From assembly GCA_017613375.1 (NCBI GenBank), contig JAGADZ010000002.1, positions 1 to 39,507 of the forward strand: 39,507 nucleotides of DNA. Direction: 5' to 3'. The position numbers were made by a program, and so were the translations under genes. The notes below the pieces were generated by a model, which ran no database searches, had not been told where the DNA came from, and saw nothing but the letters and a program-made list of their open reading frames with translations. Below, piece by piece: positions 7,240 through 14,819 of the stretch. Positions within the stretch are counted from its first letter, which is position 1. The number at the start of each line of letters is the position of its first letter. The stretch is from Bacteroidales bacterium. GTDB taxonomy: Bacteria; Bacteroidota; Bacteroidia; Bacteroidales; P3.

Positions 7240-7522
7240 TGATTGATGATTAGAGAAGAGATGACTTATCACAAGTCACAGGTAACTGATAACTGGAAAT
7301 ATTAAAAAAAACTGATGTTTCGCATATGCTATACACATCTTGTTTTATGTCACTTCGTGACAGAAATTACACAAATTAAAACAAATTAAACAAAAATCCA
7401 TATTTAGCTAGCATATAACAATTTGAAATAATTTGAACAAATTTGAATAATTTCTCGCCGCAGGCGACTTAATAACAATGCATTGTAACTTGCGAAACTT
7501 AAGTTAAAAAAAATCAAGCAAT
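7240..7522. other. A+T-rich intergenic region with repeats and a palindrome
   Basis: There is no gene here. The region holds a small hairpin TGTCAC-TTC-GTGACA at 7348-7362, a duplicated ACAAATTAAA just after it, and three copies of ATTTGAA starting at 7421, 7431 and 7441 (period exactly 10 bp). It also holds the hairpin TCGCC-GCA-GGCGA near 7455-7467 and the perfect 12-bp palindrome ACAATGCATTGT at 7475-7486. The 10-bp phasing suggests intrinsic bending; the palindrome suggests a dimeric repressor site before the gene at 7523. Confidence 0.5.
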
Positions 7523-7993
7523 ATGAAAGCAACAAGATTCATCATGATGTTCGTGGCTGCTGCGATGATGTTCGCTTCGTGCGAAAAGGAAAACAACAAC
7601 CCTGCAGAAAACGAAAACCCTACAGACAACCTTACTCAAACCGAAGAGATGATTGTTGGCAGTTGGAATGAGACGGAAGCCCTCTACATCTTTACCCAAG
7701 GCGGTGCATGCGACACCACCTCCATGTTCGAAGATGGAGAGTCTATCGAAATCACTTTTAAAGCAGACAAGACATACTCCAGCGTCTATCATTCCATCGA
7801 CGGCGACACCGAAGACCAAGGCACTTGGTCTGTCAGCGGAAACATCATTACCATGACAGACGAATTCGGTCCCATGAACTACAACATCGAACAACTGGAT
7901 GCCTCGATTTTCAATATCAGATATAGCGATGAAGGCGTTGACGAAGACGGTCCATACTCCTTCGAAATAAAAATCAGGATGACAAGAAAATAA
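7523..7993 (+). CDS. lipocalin-like lipoprotein of unknown function
   Basis: A 156-aa protein with a signal ending in the lipobox MFASC, then an Asn/Glu-rich spacer. The domain that follows starts IVGSWNETEA and contains ITFKADKTYSSVY and GTWSVSGNIITM. This W-motif pattern (GxW, then a FxxDGTY-like strand, then GTWxxxGNxIT) is characteristic of the small lipocalin-like proteins common in Bacteroidota. It probably binds a small hydrophobic ligand or serves as an envelope protein; no specific function can be given. Confidence 0.75.
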   Translation: MKATRFIMMFVAAAMMFASCEKENNNPAENENPTDNLTQTEEMIVGSWNETEALYIFTQGGACDTTSMFEDGESIEITFKADKTYSSVYHSIDGDTEDQGTWSVSGNIITMTDEFGPMNYNIEQLDASIFNIRYSDEGVDEDGPYSFEIKIRMTRK

Positions 7994-8091
7994 CCCTATA
8001 ACTTAAACAATTTGGCAAAGGTTGAAAAAAAGTTGTGACAATTATTACGAGCGACAAACATTCTTTAAACTTTACTAAATACAGCATAATC

Positions 8092-8697
8092 ATGAAAAAA
8101 GCTTTATTGATCTTCGCAATGGGAGCTCTGCTCTCTACGAGTGCCAACGCACAATGGTTTGACTTCAAGAACAACGTGCACCGCTACGAGATTGGTGTCA
8201 ATCTTGGAATGGCAGGACTGAACACTACCTTTCACGAATTCGGTTTTGGTGCCAGCGTAAGTGCCTGGGGTGTCTACCTTGACGTCCTCTCGGCCGGTCC
8301 CATGTATAAGTACGACAATCGCGTGGCCAGTATGAACGACCCCGCCAACCTCCGTTTCCTGCCCGACTCGACAACCACCACCATCAACCTCGGATACCAG
8401 ATTCCCGTGCTCCCATGGCTCCGCGTGATGCCCCTCATTGGCTTCAACGTGTGCACCAGCGGCCACACCGACATGGCAACTCACAATGTGGAGACTTCAG
8501 GCAATGGCGAATATGTCAATGTCGAGCTCTACCACGACTATAACCGCGAGTACAGATGGGCTTACTTGAACTTCGGCGGTGGCTTGGTAATCTCACCTGT
8601 CAAGTGGTTCAGCGTATACGGTGTTTACACCGTCCACGCTATCTACGGTGGCATTAGCCTTAACCTTAGTGCCATTGCCTCTGAATTTGGAGACTGA
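8092..8697 (+). CDS. outer-membrane beta-barrel-like protein
   Basis: A 201-aa protein from the ATG at 8092, chosen because it starts a typical signal peptide (MKKALLIFAMGALLSTSANAQ). The mature part is made of alternating glycine- and aromatic-rich strands (YEIGVNLGMAGLNTTF, GASVSAWGVYLDVLS, TINLGYQIPVLPWLRVMPLIG, YLNFGGGLVISPVKWFSVYG), as expected for an outer-membrane barrel of eight or so strands. I recognise no specific porin family. It lies between two lipoprotein genes in the plus-strand series. Confidence 0.7.
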   Translation: MKKALLIFAMGALLSTSANAQWFDFKNNVHRYEIGVNLGMAGLNTTFHEFGFGASVSAWGVYLDVLSAGPMYKYDNRVASMNDPANLRFLPDSTTTTINLGYQIPVLPWLRVMPLIGFNVCTSGHTDMATHNVETSGNGEYVNVELYHDYNREYRWAYLNFGGGLVISPVKWFSVYGVYTVHAIYGGISLNLSAIASEFGD

Positions 8698-8739
8698 CAT
8701 TTTTTATAAATAACAGTAACCAATACATCAATCAGCATT

Positions 8740-8772
8740 TTGTGGGCTGGGGAGAAATACCCTTGCCCACAA
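8740..8772 (+). terminator. strong intergenic hairpin
   Basis: TTGTGGGC (8740-8747) and GCCCACAA (8765-8772) are perfectly complementary, with a further GGG/CCC pairing inside the loop. There is no T-run, so it may be a factor-assisted terminator, a processing hairpin, or an attenuator between the genes on either side. Confidence 0.5.
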
Positions 8773-8838
8773 CTAATTAGAGACGTTTATAGTCATTAAG
8801 AAAGAAGCTTGACAAGAAACGATATGCACACATACAAA

Positions 8839-9939
8839 ATGAGAAAGATAACACTTTTACTGACAATTGCGGCACTGGCCTTTGTGTCGTGCGAAAAGGA
8901 AGAATACAAACCCGAACCTACACCAGATGGAACGGTGACGCTAAATTGCGTGAAACCCGCCTATCTGAGTGTCGGTGACACGGTGGCTCTTATCTCCCCG
9001 TCATACTATACCCCGATGGAGAATGTCGAGGCGACCGCCGACCTGCTACGGTCGTGGGGGCTGGTTCCCGTCATCGGTCCCAATGTAGGAAAGATTGTTG
9101 ACGGGAAATATGCGGGTACCGTTGCCGAGCGAGTTAGCGATATCCTCTGGGCTTTCAGCGACCCGAGCATTAAGGCTATCATCTGCAACCGTGGCGGTTA
9201 TGGCACCATCCAACTCATTGACCTGATTCCGCTTTCCGTATTGACTGCTTCGCCCAAGTGGTTTGTCGGCTTCAGCGACATCAGCACCCTGCATGGTCTG
9301 CTGAGCCGTGCTGGGGTGATGAGTGTCCACGGCACTATGAGCTCCTTCCTGGCACAAGGCGGAACAGATGCGACCAGCACGATGATGCGCGACTTGCTGC
9401 TGGGCCAAGTTCCCTGCTATCATCTGCCAGCCCATGCCCAGAACATCGAGGGGACGGCCAGCGGTGTGCTGGTGGGAGGCAACCTCTGCACATTCACTCC
9501 CAACCTCGGCTCCCAAGCTGACGCCACGATGGGAAAAGATATCATACTCTTCGTGGAGGAGGTGGGAGAATCGATGCACAACATCGACCGTCAGATGCGC
9601 ATTTTGCAGATGAACGGAGTGCTCGACCGCTGCAAGGGTGTCATCTTGGGCGAGTTCTCCGACTGTGGATCGGAGTTTACTTATGAGAATGTCGAGGCCA
9701 TGATACGCTTGATTGTGGAGCCTTACGGCATACCAATGCTCTGCGGCTTCCCAGCCGGTCACGGCGACGTGAACCTTCCCCTCGTCATGGGTGCACCCGT
9801 CACCATCGACGTGCGTGCCGACGGATCCACCCTGCGGTTCAATATTGACGGACAGCAGCGTGACGTCAACACCGTCAACGTCATCTCCAAGACTACCCCT
9901 GTCTCAATCCGTATGAGGCTGGCCGGAAAAATGGAATGA
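8839..9939 (+). CDS. LD-carboxypeptidase / MccF-type S66 peptidase lipoprotein
   Basis: The protein has 366 aa from the ATG at 8839 (371 from 8824); I chose 8839 because it opens a compact lipoprotein signal ending in AFVSC. The peptidase S66 features are clear: CNRGGYGTIQLIDLI; the nucleophile elbow GFSD in PKWFVGFSDISTLHG; the Glu region FVEEVGESMHNIDRQMRIL; and the His region FPAGHGDVNLPLVMG. S66 enzymes cleave the L,D bond of tetrapeptide stems during peptidoglycan recycling or hydrolyse peptide-nucleotide antibiotics. Most LdcA proteins are cytoplasmic; a lipid-anchored form suggests action on muropeptides in the periplasm, fitting the nearby dipeptidase. Confidence 0.88.
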   Translation: MRKITLLLTIAALAFVSCEKEEYKPEPTPDGTVTLNCVKPAYLSVGDTVALISPSYYTPMENVEATADLLRSWGLVPVIGPNVGKIVDGKYAGTVAERVSDILWAFSDPSIKAIICNRGGYGTIQLIDLIPLSVLTASPKWFVGFSDISTLHGLLSRAGVMSVHGTMSSFLAQGGTDATSTMMRDLLLGQVPCYHLPAHAQNIEGTASGVLVGGNLCTFTPNLGSQADATMGKDIILFVEEVGESMHNIDRQMRILQMNGVLDRCKGVILGEFSDCGSEFTYENVEAMIRLIVEPYGIPMLCGFPAGHGDVNLPLVMGAPVTIDVRADGSTLRFNIDGQQRDVNTVNVISKTTPVSIRMRLAGKME

Positions 9940-9977
9940 TAATATAGACCGGTAAAGTTCATTAAGAAATACTATAT

Positions 9978-10844
9978 ATGGAATCATCGAACATCATCAA
10001 TCCGCCCGAGGTGGGCATTATTCCCAAGCGTGGCGGTTTCTGGAAACAACTTGGCATGCTGGTGCTCGGTACCACCGTGTCGCTGGTTCTTACCTTCGGC
10101 ACGGCACAACTCATAGAGAAAGGCCAGCGTACCAAGGACCGTCGCCTGACGGCCCTGATGGTGATGAGCAACATCGAGGCCTTCGCGCAGCAACTCGATA
10201 GCATTTACGTCCAGATGGACGAGGCGGACTCGGCGTCCACCTGGCTGCTCACTCGCCCCGAGGAGAAGCTTGCACTGATGCCAGGCGATCAGTTGGTAGC
10301 GATAATCAACACGGCCTTTATCCAAGACCTCATAACCTACGACAAATCGACCGAGAACATCTTCTCCAACAATATCGACACATGGAAGAATCTGGGCAAT
10401 TTCCAGTTCATTGACAACGTGGGCAAATGCTTCTCCACGATGCGCCTATGCGAAGAGATGTGGAATGGCAATCTTGATGATATAAAAACCACGACGGAAG
10501 AGGTGGCGAGACGTAATGCGAACAGTCCTAATAAGATAGAACTTAATTTGGCCTTGATGCACGACTCGGCGTTCCGTCGACTGCTTCAACGTCAGCACAA
10601 GTGGCGCAACTGGCTCCGCTGTAGTGCCGAGGAGCTGCGTTACTATAACCGGCAGAACATGGCCGCCATCGGCATCACCGAGCAGGAGGTGCTTGACTTC
10701 CTCAAGGCACGCCAGCGGGAAATCAATGCCGGCGTGGAGCCGCCCGACGACGAGGCACTCAGCGTCCCGCGCCCCGACAGCCGCAGCCTGACCACCTACA
10801 GCAAATACGACTCCTTAATCTACGGCACCAAAACAAAAGAATAG
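9978..10844 (+). CDS. single-pass membrane protein of unknown function
   Basis: A 288-aa protein with a short polar N-terminus, one membrane helix at about residues 23-43 (LGMLVLGTTVSLVLTFGTAQL) and a long helical domain that begins KGQRTKDRRLTALMVMSNIEAF. The soluble part is charged and predicted outside the cytoplasm by the positive-inside rule only weakly. No family is recognised. It begins 38 bp after the S66 peptidase and may be co-transcribed with it. Confidence 0.7.
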   Translation: MESSNIINPPEVGIIPKRGGFWKQLGMLVLGTTVSLVLTFGTAQLIEKGQRTKDRRLTALMVMSNIEAFAQQLDSIYVQMDEADSASTWLLTRPEEKLALMPGDQLVAIINTAFIQDLITYDKSTENIFSNNIDTWKNLGNFQFIDNVGKCFSTMRLCEEMWNGNLDDIKTTTEEVARRNANSPNKIELNLALMHDSAFRRLLQRQHKWRNWLRCSAEELRYYNRQNMAAIGITEQEVLDFLKARQREINAGVEPPDDEALSVPRPDSRSLTTYSKYDSLIYGTKTKE

Positions 10845-10908
10845 CAATTACCGAAACGGCCGACTGATCAGTTTAATGCTTTCCATTCTGTTGGGCTGGT
10901 TTTTGACA

Positions 10909-11487
10909 TCAGAATTTCAACTGAATCGACATTCCGGCAGATGGATGGAGGGAACCCGAAGGGTCGGGGAGAAGGTTTAATGCGGGAGCAAAGTTCAACT
11001 CGGCAGTTTTTCCTCCATTGATGAGGTCTTGATAATACATGTTTTTAACCTTCACAACGTTTTTGGCGTCGATACATGACCAAATGCAGAGTCCAAGGTC
11101 GATACCAATGGCGGTGAGCATTATTGCCATGTTTCGCTTGCCTACTCTGGCATCTTTGTAACCTGTGACAAAGCCGCTTTCGTTGGTTATGGCGACCTTC
11201 TCTATGTTATCGGAAGCCGTATGTATGACATTTAACAGGATGGCTTCACCGCCAATGAATGCAAGGCCTCGCCAAGTCTCTCCAGCGTGCAGTTGCCCGA
11301 TTCCGGGGAGGAAAAAGGATGTTACCCCATACCAACCTACATTGTAAGGGTCGGTGGCTTGTCGGACATATTCCTTGGAATTGTAGTTCCCTTTGATTTC
11401 CGAATAACGGACTTTGTCTAATTGTTGTGCACTGGCAGAGCAGATGGCCAAAAAAGTGACCAAAATGGCAATAAACTGTTTTTTCAT
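10909..11487 (-). CDS. small exported membrane protein (DUF5683-like)
   Basis: The protein has 192 aa from the ATG at 11487, chosen because it opens a signal peptide (MKKQFIAILVTFLAICSASAQ); an upstream in-frame ATG at 11520 is possible. The core SFFLPGIGQLHAGETWRGLA is the glycine-rich membrane hairpin typical of DUF5683-type proteins in Bacteroidota, and a second hydrophobic stretch (MAIMLTAIGIDLGLCIWSCI) follows. Function is unknown. A textbook promoter with a direct repeat upstream lies before it, directly after the LytTR regulator gene, which is therefore its likely activator. Confidence 0.7.
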   Translation of the reverse strand: MKKQFIAILVTFLAICSASAQQLDKVRYSEIKGNYNSKEYVRQATDPYNVGWYGVTSFFLPGIGQLHAGETWRGLAFIGGEAILLNVIHTASDNIEKVAITNESGFVTGYKDARVGKRNMAIMLTAIGIDLGLCIWSCIDAKNVVKVKNMYYQDLINGGKTAELNFAPALNLLPDPSGSLHPSAGMSIQLKF

Positions 11488-11538
11488 TGCTTGTGGATTT
11501 GATAGATTTGAAATTTGCATTTAATTTATTTCGATATG

Positions 11539-11569
11539 CAAAAGTAGACACAATAATCCACATGACCAA
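11539..11569 (-). promoter_or_regulatory. promoter of the DUF5683-like gene
   Basis: Read on the minus strand: TTG (11569-11567), 20-bp spacer, TACTTTTG (11546-11539). It matches the Bacteroidota consensus. Predicted transcription start is near 11532, leaving a leader of about 45 nt. Confidence 0.75.
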
Positions 11570-11576
11570 GCACTTG

Positions 11577-11612
11577 GGACGGATGACTAAAAACAAGGAC
11601 GGAAAACTAAAA
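11577..11612 (-). promoter_or_regulatory. 20-bp-period direct repeat, candidate LytTR operator
   Basis: On the minus strand TTTTAGTTTTCCGTCC and TTTTAGTCATCCGTCC (13 of 16 or better) are spaced 20 bp apart, ending a few bases upstream of the -33 TTG at 11569-11567. LytTR proteins typically bind two direct repeats about two helical turns apart next to the promoter. Confidence 0.6.
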
Positions 11613-11621
11613 GGTCCGTTG

Positions 11622-12521
11622 TTATATGACGAACGACTTGAGTTTGGATACGAAAGAACGGGACACGGGAACCGTCGCAAGACCTCCTCCAAGTTCAAGA
11701 GTGTAGCCGTTGGAGTTCCCCTTGGCAGATGTGATGCTGTTCAGATTCACCACAAAAGAACGATGGCATTGGAAGATGTTGGGATACTCTTTGAGGCTGT
11801 CAAGTATAGAAGCCAGTGTAGACTGTATCTCTGTCCTGTTCAGTTCTCCGTCATGCACAAAAAACACCGCCACGTTGTTCTTTTGTGCTTCAATATATAG
11901 CAAGTCGTTAAGATACAGGCTTAAGTCGTTTCCCCTCACACGGTGGTCGCGAAATGTTACCGCAATACCCTCCTGCTCCTGGGTGTTCTTACCAAGAAGG
12001 GCACCCAATTGCTTGCGCATATACCGATGATAGTCGAGTGATGTGGAAAGAACAGTAATAATCAGGCCGATGATTATCGTGAAATAAAGCATCTCCAAAC
12101 AGGCGGTCAGTTCCATTGGATAATGAAATAAAATACAGGCTGTCAGGAAATTAAAAAGTCCAATAATAAATATCTCCACGAAAACCGTCAGTGCCTGATG
12201 CCAGATTTTCCAGGTTTTTACATTTCTCTGCAAGGGAACGGCGATGAAATAATCCAGCACCAGACAGCAGATGAAGGTGACCAAACCAAAAGCAAGGCAC
12301 ACCACGAACTTGTTCCCGTTATAGCCATTGATTCCAAAAGGCTGCAGGAAAAACAGAAGCAAAAAGACTGTGACAGCCGTGAGCAGACCCTCCTTTGCCG
12401 GATTGCCACTTAACTCAAACGGGAACTTCCTCCTCAAGATGGTTACTGCTTTTTGATGCAGTGTTGCCTTTTTTTTGTCTTTATGAGGATTGGCTTTGCT
12501 GCTTTCGAGTTCTGTCTCCAT
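11622..12521 (-). CDS. LytTR-domain transcriptional regulator with membrane-embedded N-terminus
   Basis: A 299-aa protein. After a charged, Lys-rich start come about four membrane helices between residues 45 and 165 (GLLTAVTVFLLLFFLQPFGI, FVVCLAFGLVTFICCLVLDY, ALTVFVEIFIIGLFNFLTAC, LYFTIIIGLIITVLS). The C-terminal LytTR DNA-binding domain (about 200-299) shows LLYIEAQKNNVAVFF, then FQCHRSFVVNLNSI and the strand VPVSRSFVSKLK. It has no receiver domain, so the membrane part probably senses a signal directly or through a partner. The gene immediately downstream has a promoter preceded by paired repeats; the two together look like a regulator and its target. Confidence 0.88.
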   Translation of the reverse strand: METELESSKANPHKDKKKATLHQKAVTILRRKFPFELSGNPAKEGLLTAVTVFLLLFFLQPFGINGYNGNKFVVCLAFGLVTFICCLVLDYFIAVPLQRNVKTWKIWHQALTVFVEIFIIGLFNFLTACILFHYPMELTACLEMLYFTIIIGLIITVLSTSLDYHRYMRKQLGALLGKNTQEQEGIAVTFRDHRVRGNDLSLYLNDLLYIEAQKNNVAVFFVHDGELNRTEIQSTLASILDSLKEYPNIFQCHRSFVVNLNSITSAKGNSNGYTLELGGGLATVPVSRSFVSKLKSFVI

Positions 12522-12633
12522 GGAATAATTAGATAATTACTCAATATATAACGGATTTGTCCCACCAAAATTGTATGCGATATATGGAAACGAAGTAAAT
12601 TTTAGAGAAAGAAATGTTTCTATAAAATAATAG

Positions 12634-12663
12634 TTGCAAATTAAACTTTTATTCGTGTTTTTG
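12634..12663 (+). promoter_or_regulatory. promoter-like element of an orphan transcript
   Basis: TTG (12634-12636), a 19-bp spacer and TGTTTTTG (12656-12663) differ from the Bacteroidota consensus at one position only (G instead of A in the -7 box). Confidence 0.45.
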
Positions 12664-12691
12664 CACTGTAAAAGTTTAAAATAAAACTATT

Positions 12692-12787
12692 ATGGAGAAT
12701 GCTTATATGCTTGCGGATGAGATTACATTTGGATGTCCTTTCTGTTGTCATTTTTTTGTTTTATTGCCCTCGGCTCAGAGAAATTAA
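12692..12787 (+). CDS. possible 31-residue cysteine-containing small protein
   Basis: An ATG 29 bp after the promoter-like element opens a frame MENAYMLADEITFGCPFCCH followed by a hydrophobic FFVLLP and a stop. The C-x2-C-C cluster is suggestive of metal binding, but the frame is short and could be chance. It lies between the promoter-like element and a weak terminator. Confidence 0.25.
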   Translation: MENAYMLADEITFGCPFCCHFFVLLPSAQRN

Positions 12788-12817
12788 ACATTACGGAAAA
12801 GTGGAGCTTAACAGTTA

Positions 12818-12841
12818 AACCCTTAAGACGCTTTGAGGGTT
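12818..12841 (+). repeat. internal hairpin of the orphan unit
   Basis: AACCCTTAA (12818-12826) and TTGAGGGTT (12833-12841) pair with one G-T or mismatch position around a six-base loop. Confidence 0.45.
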
Positions 12842-12913
12842 CAGATGGCCTGTTTCACAAACTTATATAAGGGATAAATGCACTTTTCCCATTAAATCTA
12901 TGCTATCAATATT

Positions 12914-12938
12914 ACAGTGCAAAAATACTGTTTTTTTT
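12914..12938 (+). terminator. weak intrinsic terminator, plus strand
   Basis: ACAGT (12914-12918) pairs with ACTGT (12927-12931), followed by an uninterrupted run of T. The stem is only 5 bp. The T-run touches the aroE stop codon, which is on the other strand. Confidence 0.4.
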
Positions 12939-13720
12939 CAAAGACAAAAGTTTTCTTTATTAGTCCAAATGTCAAACGCAATGTCCGCTTGGCGATAAAG
13001 CATGTTAAGTCCATTTATGGTTGTCGCACCCTGGAATGTGGCCTCCTGTAAAAAACAAGTCTGTGCTGGATTGTATATTAAATCGTAACATAGATGATTG
13101 GAGGTCAGTAAATCGGGTCTCGCCCAAGGGGAGGAATCTTTAAGCGTGCCCATCCCCACAGGCGTGGCATTAATAATAATTGTTTTCTTGGGGGCAAGTT
13201 CGTATGCTTTGCGGTAGCTTATCTGATTAGATTTTTTTGGATTGCGGCTGACAAACAGGCTGTCGATGCCAAGTTCATTCAACGCCCACGACACGGCTCT
13301 TGCAGCACCTCCTGTTCCAAGAATAAGAGCCTTGTCGTGCCAAGGTCTCAGCAACGGACGTAATGTCTCCAGGAACGCCGGTGCATCGGTGTTGTAACCG
13401 GTCAACGTCATGATTCCGCCGCTGCGGTCGACTTTCACTGTGTTGACGGCGCTGATACGACGTGCGGTGTCGTCCAATTCGTCTAACAGTGGGAGTATCC
13501 CCATCTTGTAAGGGTGAGTGACATTGAATCCGTCTAAACCGAGTCGGTCCACGGTGTCCCGAAGGTTTTCAAGAGTGTCCAACTCGATATTGTCGTAACG
13601 GTATCCGGTTAGATTCAATACCTTGAACTTCTTCTCAAAATACTGTTTCGAGAAAGAGTGGGAGAGAGGTCTCCCGATAAGTCCCAAAGACTTGCCTTTT
13701 GTACAAAGTTTGTTGTGCAT
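12938..13720 (-). CDS. aroE: shikimate dehydrogenase
   Basis: This 260-aa enzyme reduces 3-dehydroshikimate to shikimate with NADPH, step four of the chorismate pathway, in the cytoplasm. Shikimate-site signatures are GRPLSHSFSKQYF at the N-terminus and NVTHPYKMGILPLLDELD with the catalytic Lys; the catalytic Asp is in TGYNTDAPAF. The nucleotide-binding loop is LILGTGGAARAVSWAL. The C-terminal GLNMLYRQADIAFDIW closes the active site as usual. The family more often has NVT(I/V)PYK; His at this position is unusual but not in the catalytic set. The ATG at 13720 was preferred to the TTG directly before it. It is transcribed away from the rhomboid gene. Confidence 0.95.
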   Translation of the reverse strand: MHNKLCTKGKSLGLIGRPLSHSFSKQYFEKKFKVLNLTGYRYDNIELDTLENLRDTVDRLGLDGFNVTHPYKMGILPLLDELDDTARRISAVNTVKVDRSGGIMTLTGYNTDAPAFLETLRPLLRPWHDKALILGTGGAARAVSWALNELGIDSLFVSRNPKKSNQISYRKAYELAPKKTIIINATPVGMGTLKDSSPWARPDLLTSNHLCYDLIYNPAQTCFLQEATFQGATTINGLNMLYRQADIAFDIWTNKENFCL

Positions 13721-13759
13721 CAATGAATTGAATCTAAAGATATGGATGTCTTACAAATG

Positions 13760-13775
13760 CAAAAATACAAAAATA
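13760..13775 (-). promoter_or_regulatory. -7 boxes of aroE
   Basis: Two overlapping-spaced copies of TATTTTTG on the minus strand (13767-13760 and 13775-13768) match TAnnTTTG. A matching TTG at proper distance is not obvious. The leader would be about 30-40 nt. Confidence 0.45.
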
Positions 13776-13833
13776 TCCTGAAATACTTGTTTTGTAGGGT
13801 GCTTTCGTTAAAGAATCACCTTTATTTATGTTT

Positions 13834-13862
13834 TTGCCTTTTATAAAAAAAATGTATTTTTG
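13834..13862 (+). promoter_or_regulatory. promoter of the rhomboid-led operon
   Basis: TTG (13834-13836), an 18-bp spacer and TATTTTTG (13855-13862) match the Bacteroidota promoter. The ATG follows 18 bp later, so the leader is very short. Confidence 0.7.
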
Positions 13863-13879
13863 TAGATTCAAAAAAAGCA

Positions 13880-14788
13880 ATGGTACAAAAGCAACATATT
13901 GGAGGTCAGTTTAATGTTTTTTTGAAGAGCAAAAGTTTGCTCTCGGTTATCGTTATTGCTAATGTTGCGATATGGATATTGACGTTGTTTTTCCCCATGG
14001 TGGACTACCTCTTCGCCCGTCCAAAGGGATATACTCTCGATGTGTGCTACGACTGGCTGGCCCTCTCCTCACAAATCGAAATGCTGCCATATCGTCCGTG
14101 GACACTGCTTTCATACATGTTCCTGCATGCAGGTTTATGGCATGTCCTGTTTAATATGGTGATGCTTTATTTCGGCGGCATCATGTGTTGTCGCTATCTG
14201 GGTTCCAGACGTTTCGGCTGGATTTATTTTCTGAGCGGACTTGCCGGGGCTTTGCTCTATTTGCTGGTGTACAACGTCTTTCCTGTCGGACGTCTCGGCG
14301 TGTCAACCATTGTTGGAGCTTCTGCCGCAGTCTTGGGTGTCTTTATCGCCGTTGCAGTATATCTGCCGGAGCAGGAAGTGGCTTTTTGGATGCTGCGTAC
14401 ATTCTCTGTGAAGCTCAAGTATTTGGCGATAGCATTCGTCGTTATTGATTTGCTTTCGATATCTGTGTCTAATGCAGGCGGTCATATAGCTCACCTCGGT
14501 GGGGCATTGTTCGGTTTCCTTTATGTTGTCGTCATGCGGTGGCGTTCGTCGCACGGCGGAGCCGGGCATGTAAACAGAGGCTTCTTTGCACAAAGACGCC
14601 AACAAAAGATTAGAAAAAAACAGGAAAAAACAGCACGACAAGGACGCCCTCTTACCGATGATGAGTACAACCGCCGTCGTGCTGCCGACCAAAAACGGGT
14701 GGATTCAATTCTCGACAAGATTTCCAAATCAGGCTACGAGAATCTGACGAAGGAGGAAAAGGAATTCCTTTTCAAATACAAGGCATAG
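13880..14788 (+). CDS. rhomboid-family intramembrane serine protease
   Basis: A 302-aa protein with six or so membrane helices. The catalytic Ser lies in the GxSx motif TIVGASAAVLG and the catalytic His in HIAHLGGALFGF. The first loop has the typical WHVLFNMVMLYFGG segment (HxxxN region) of rhomboids. After the last helix there is a basic stretch (QRRQQKIRKKQEK) and a C-terminal domain ending in LDKISKSGYENLTKEEKEFL, a short helical tail typical of Bacteroidota rhomboids. It cleaves membrane proteins within the lipid bilayer; the substrate here is unknown. It is the first gene of the operon that runs to about 20953. Confidence 0.92.
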   Translation: MVQKQHIGGQFNVFLKSKSLLSVIVIANVAIWILTLFFPMVDYLFARPKGYTLDVCYDWLALSSQIEMLPYRPWTLLSYMFLHAGLWHVLFNMVMLYFGGIMCCRYLGSRRFGWIYFLSGLAGALLYLLVYNVFPVGRLGVSTIVGASAAVLGVFIAVAVYLPEQEVAFWMLRTFSVKLKYLAIAFVVIDLLSISVSNAGGHIAHLGGALFGFLYVVVMRWRSSHGGAGHVNRGFFAQRRQQKIRKKQEKTARQGRPLTDDEYNRRRAADQKRVDSILDKISKSGYENLTKEEKEFLFKYKA

Positions 14789-14819
14789 CAATGACTATAT
14801 AATATTCAGACGTGATAAG

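Larger units (their letters stand above)
12522..12937. other. 416-bp gap between regulator and aroE holding a possible orphan transcription unit
   Basis: There is no large gene here. On the plus strand I see a promoter-like element (12634-12663), a 31-codon frame (12692-12787), an internal hairpin (12818-12841) and a weak terminator (12914-12938), listed separately. The left 110 bp is plain A+T-rich sequence. Confidence 0.5.

Noticed and set aside
8035..8091. Upstream extension of the barrel gene's reading frame
   Set aside because: The added 19 residues do not resemble a signal peptide and the ATG at 8092 opens a typical one.
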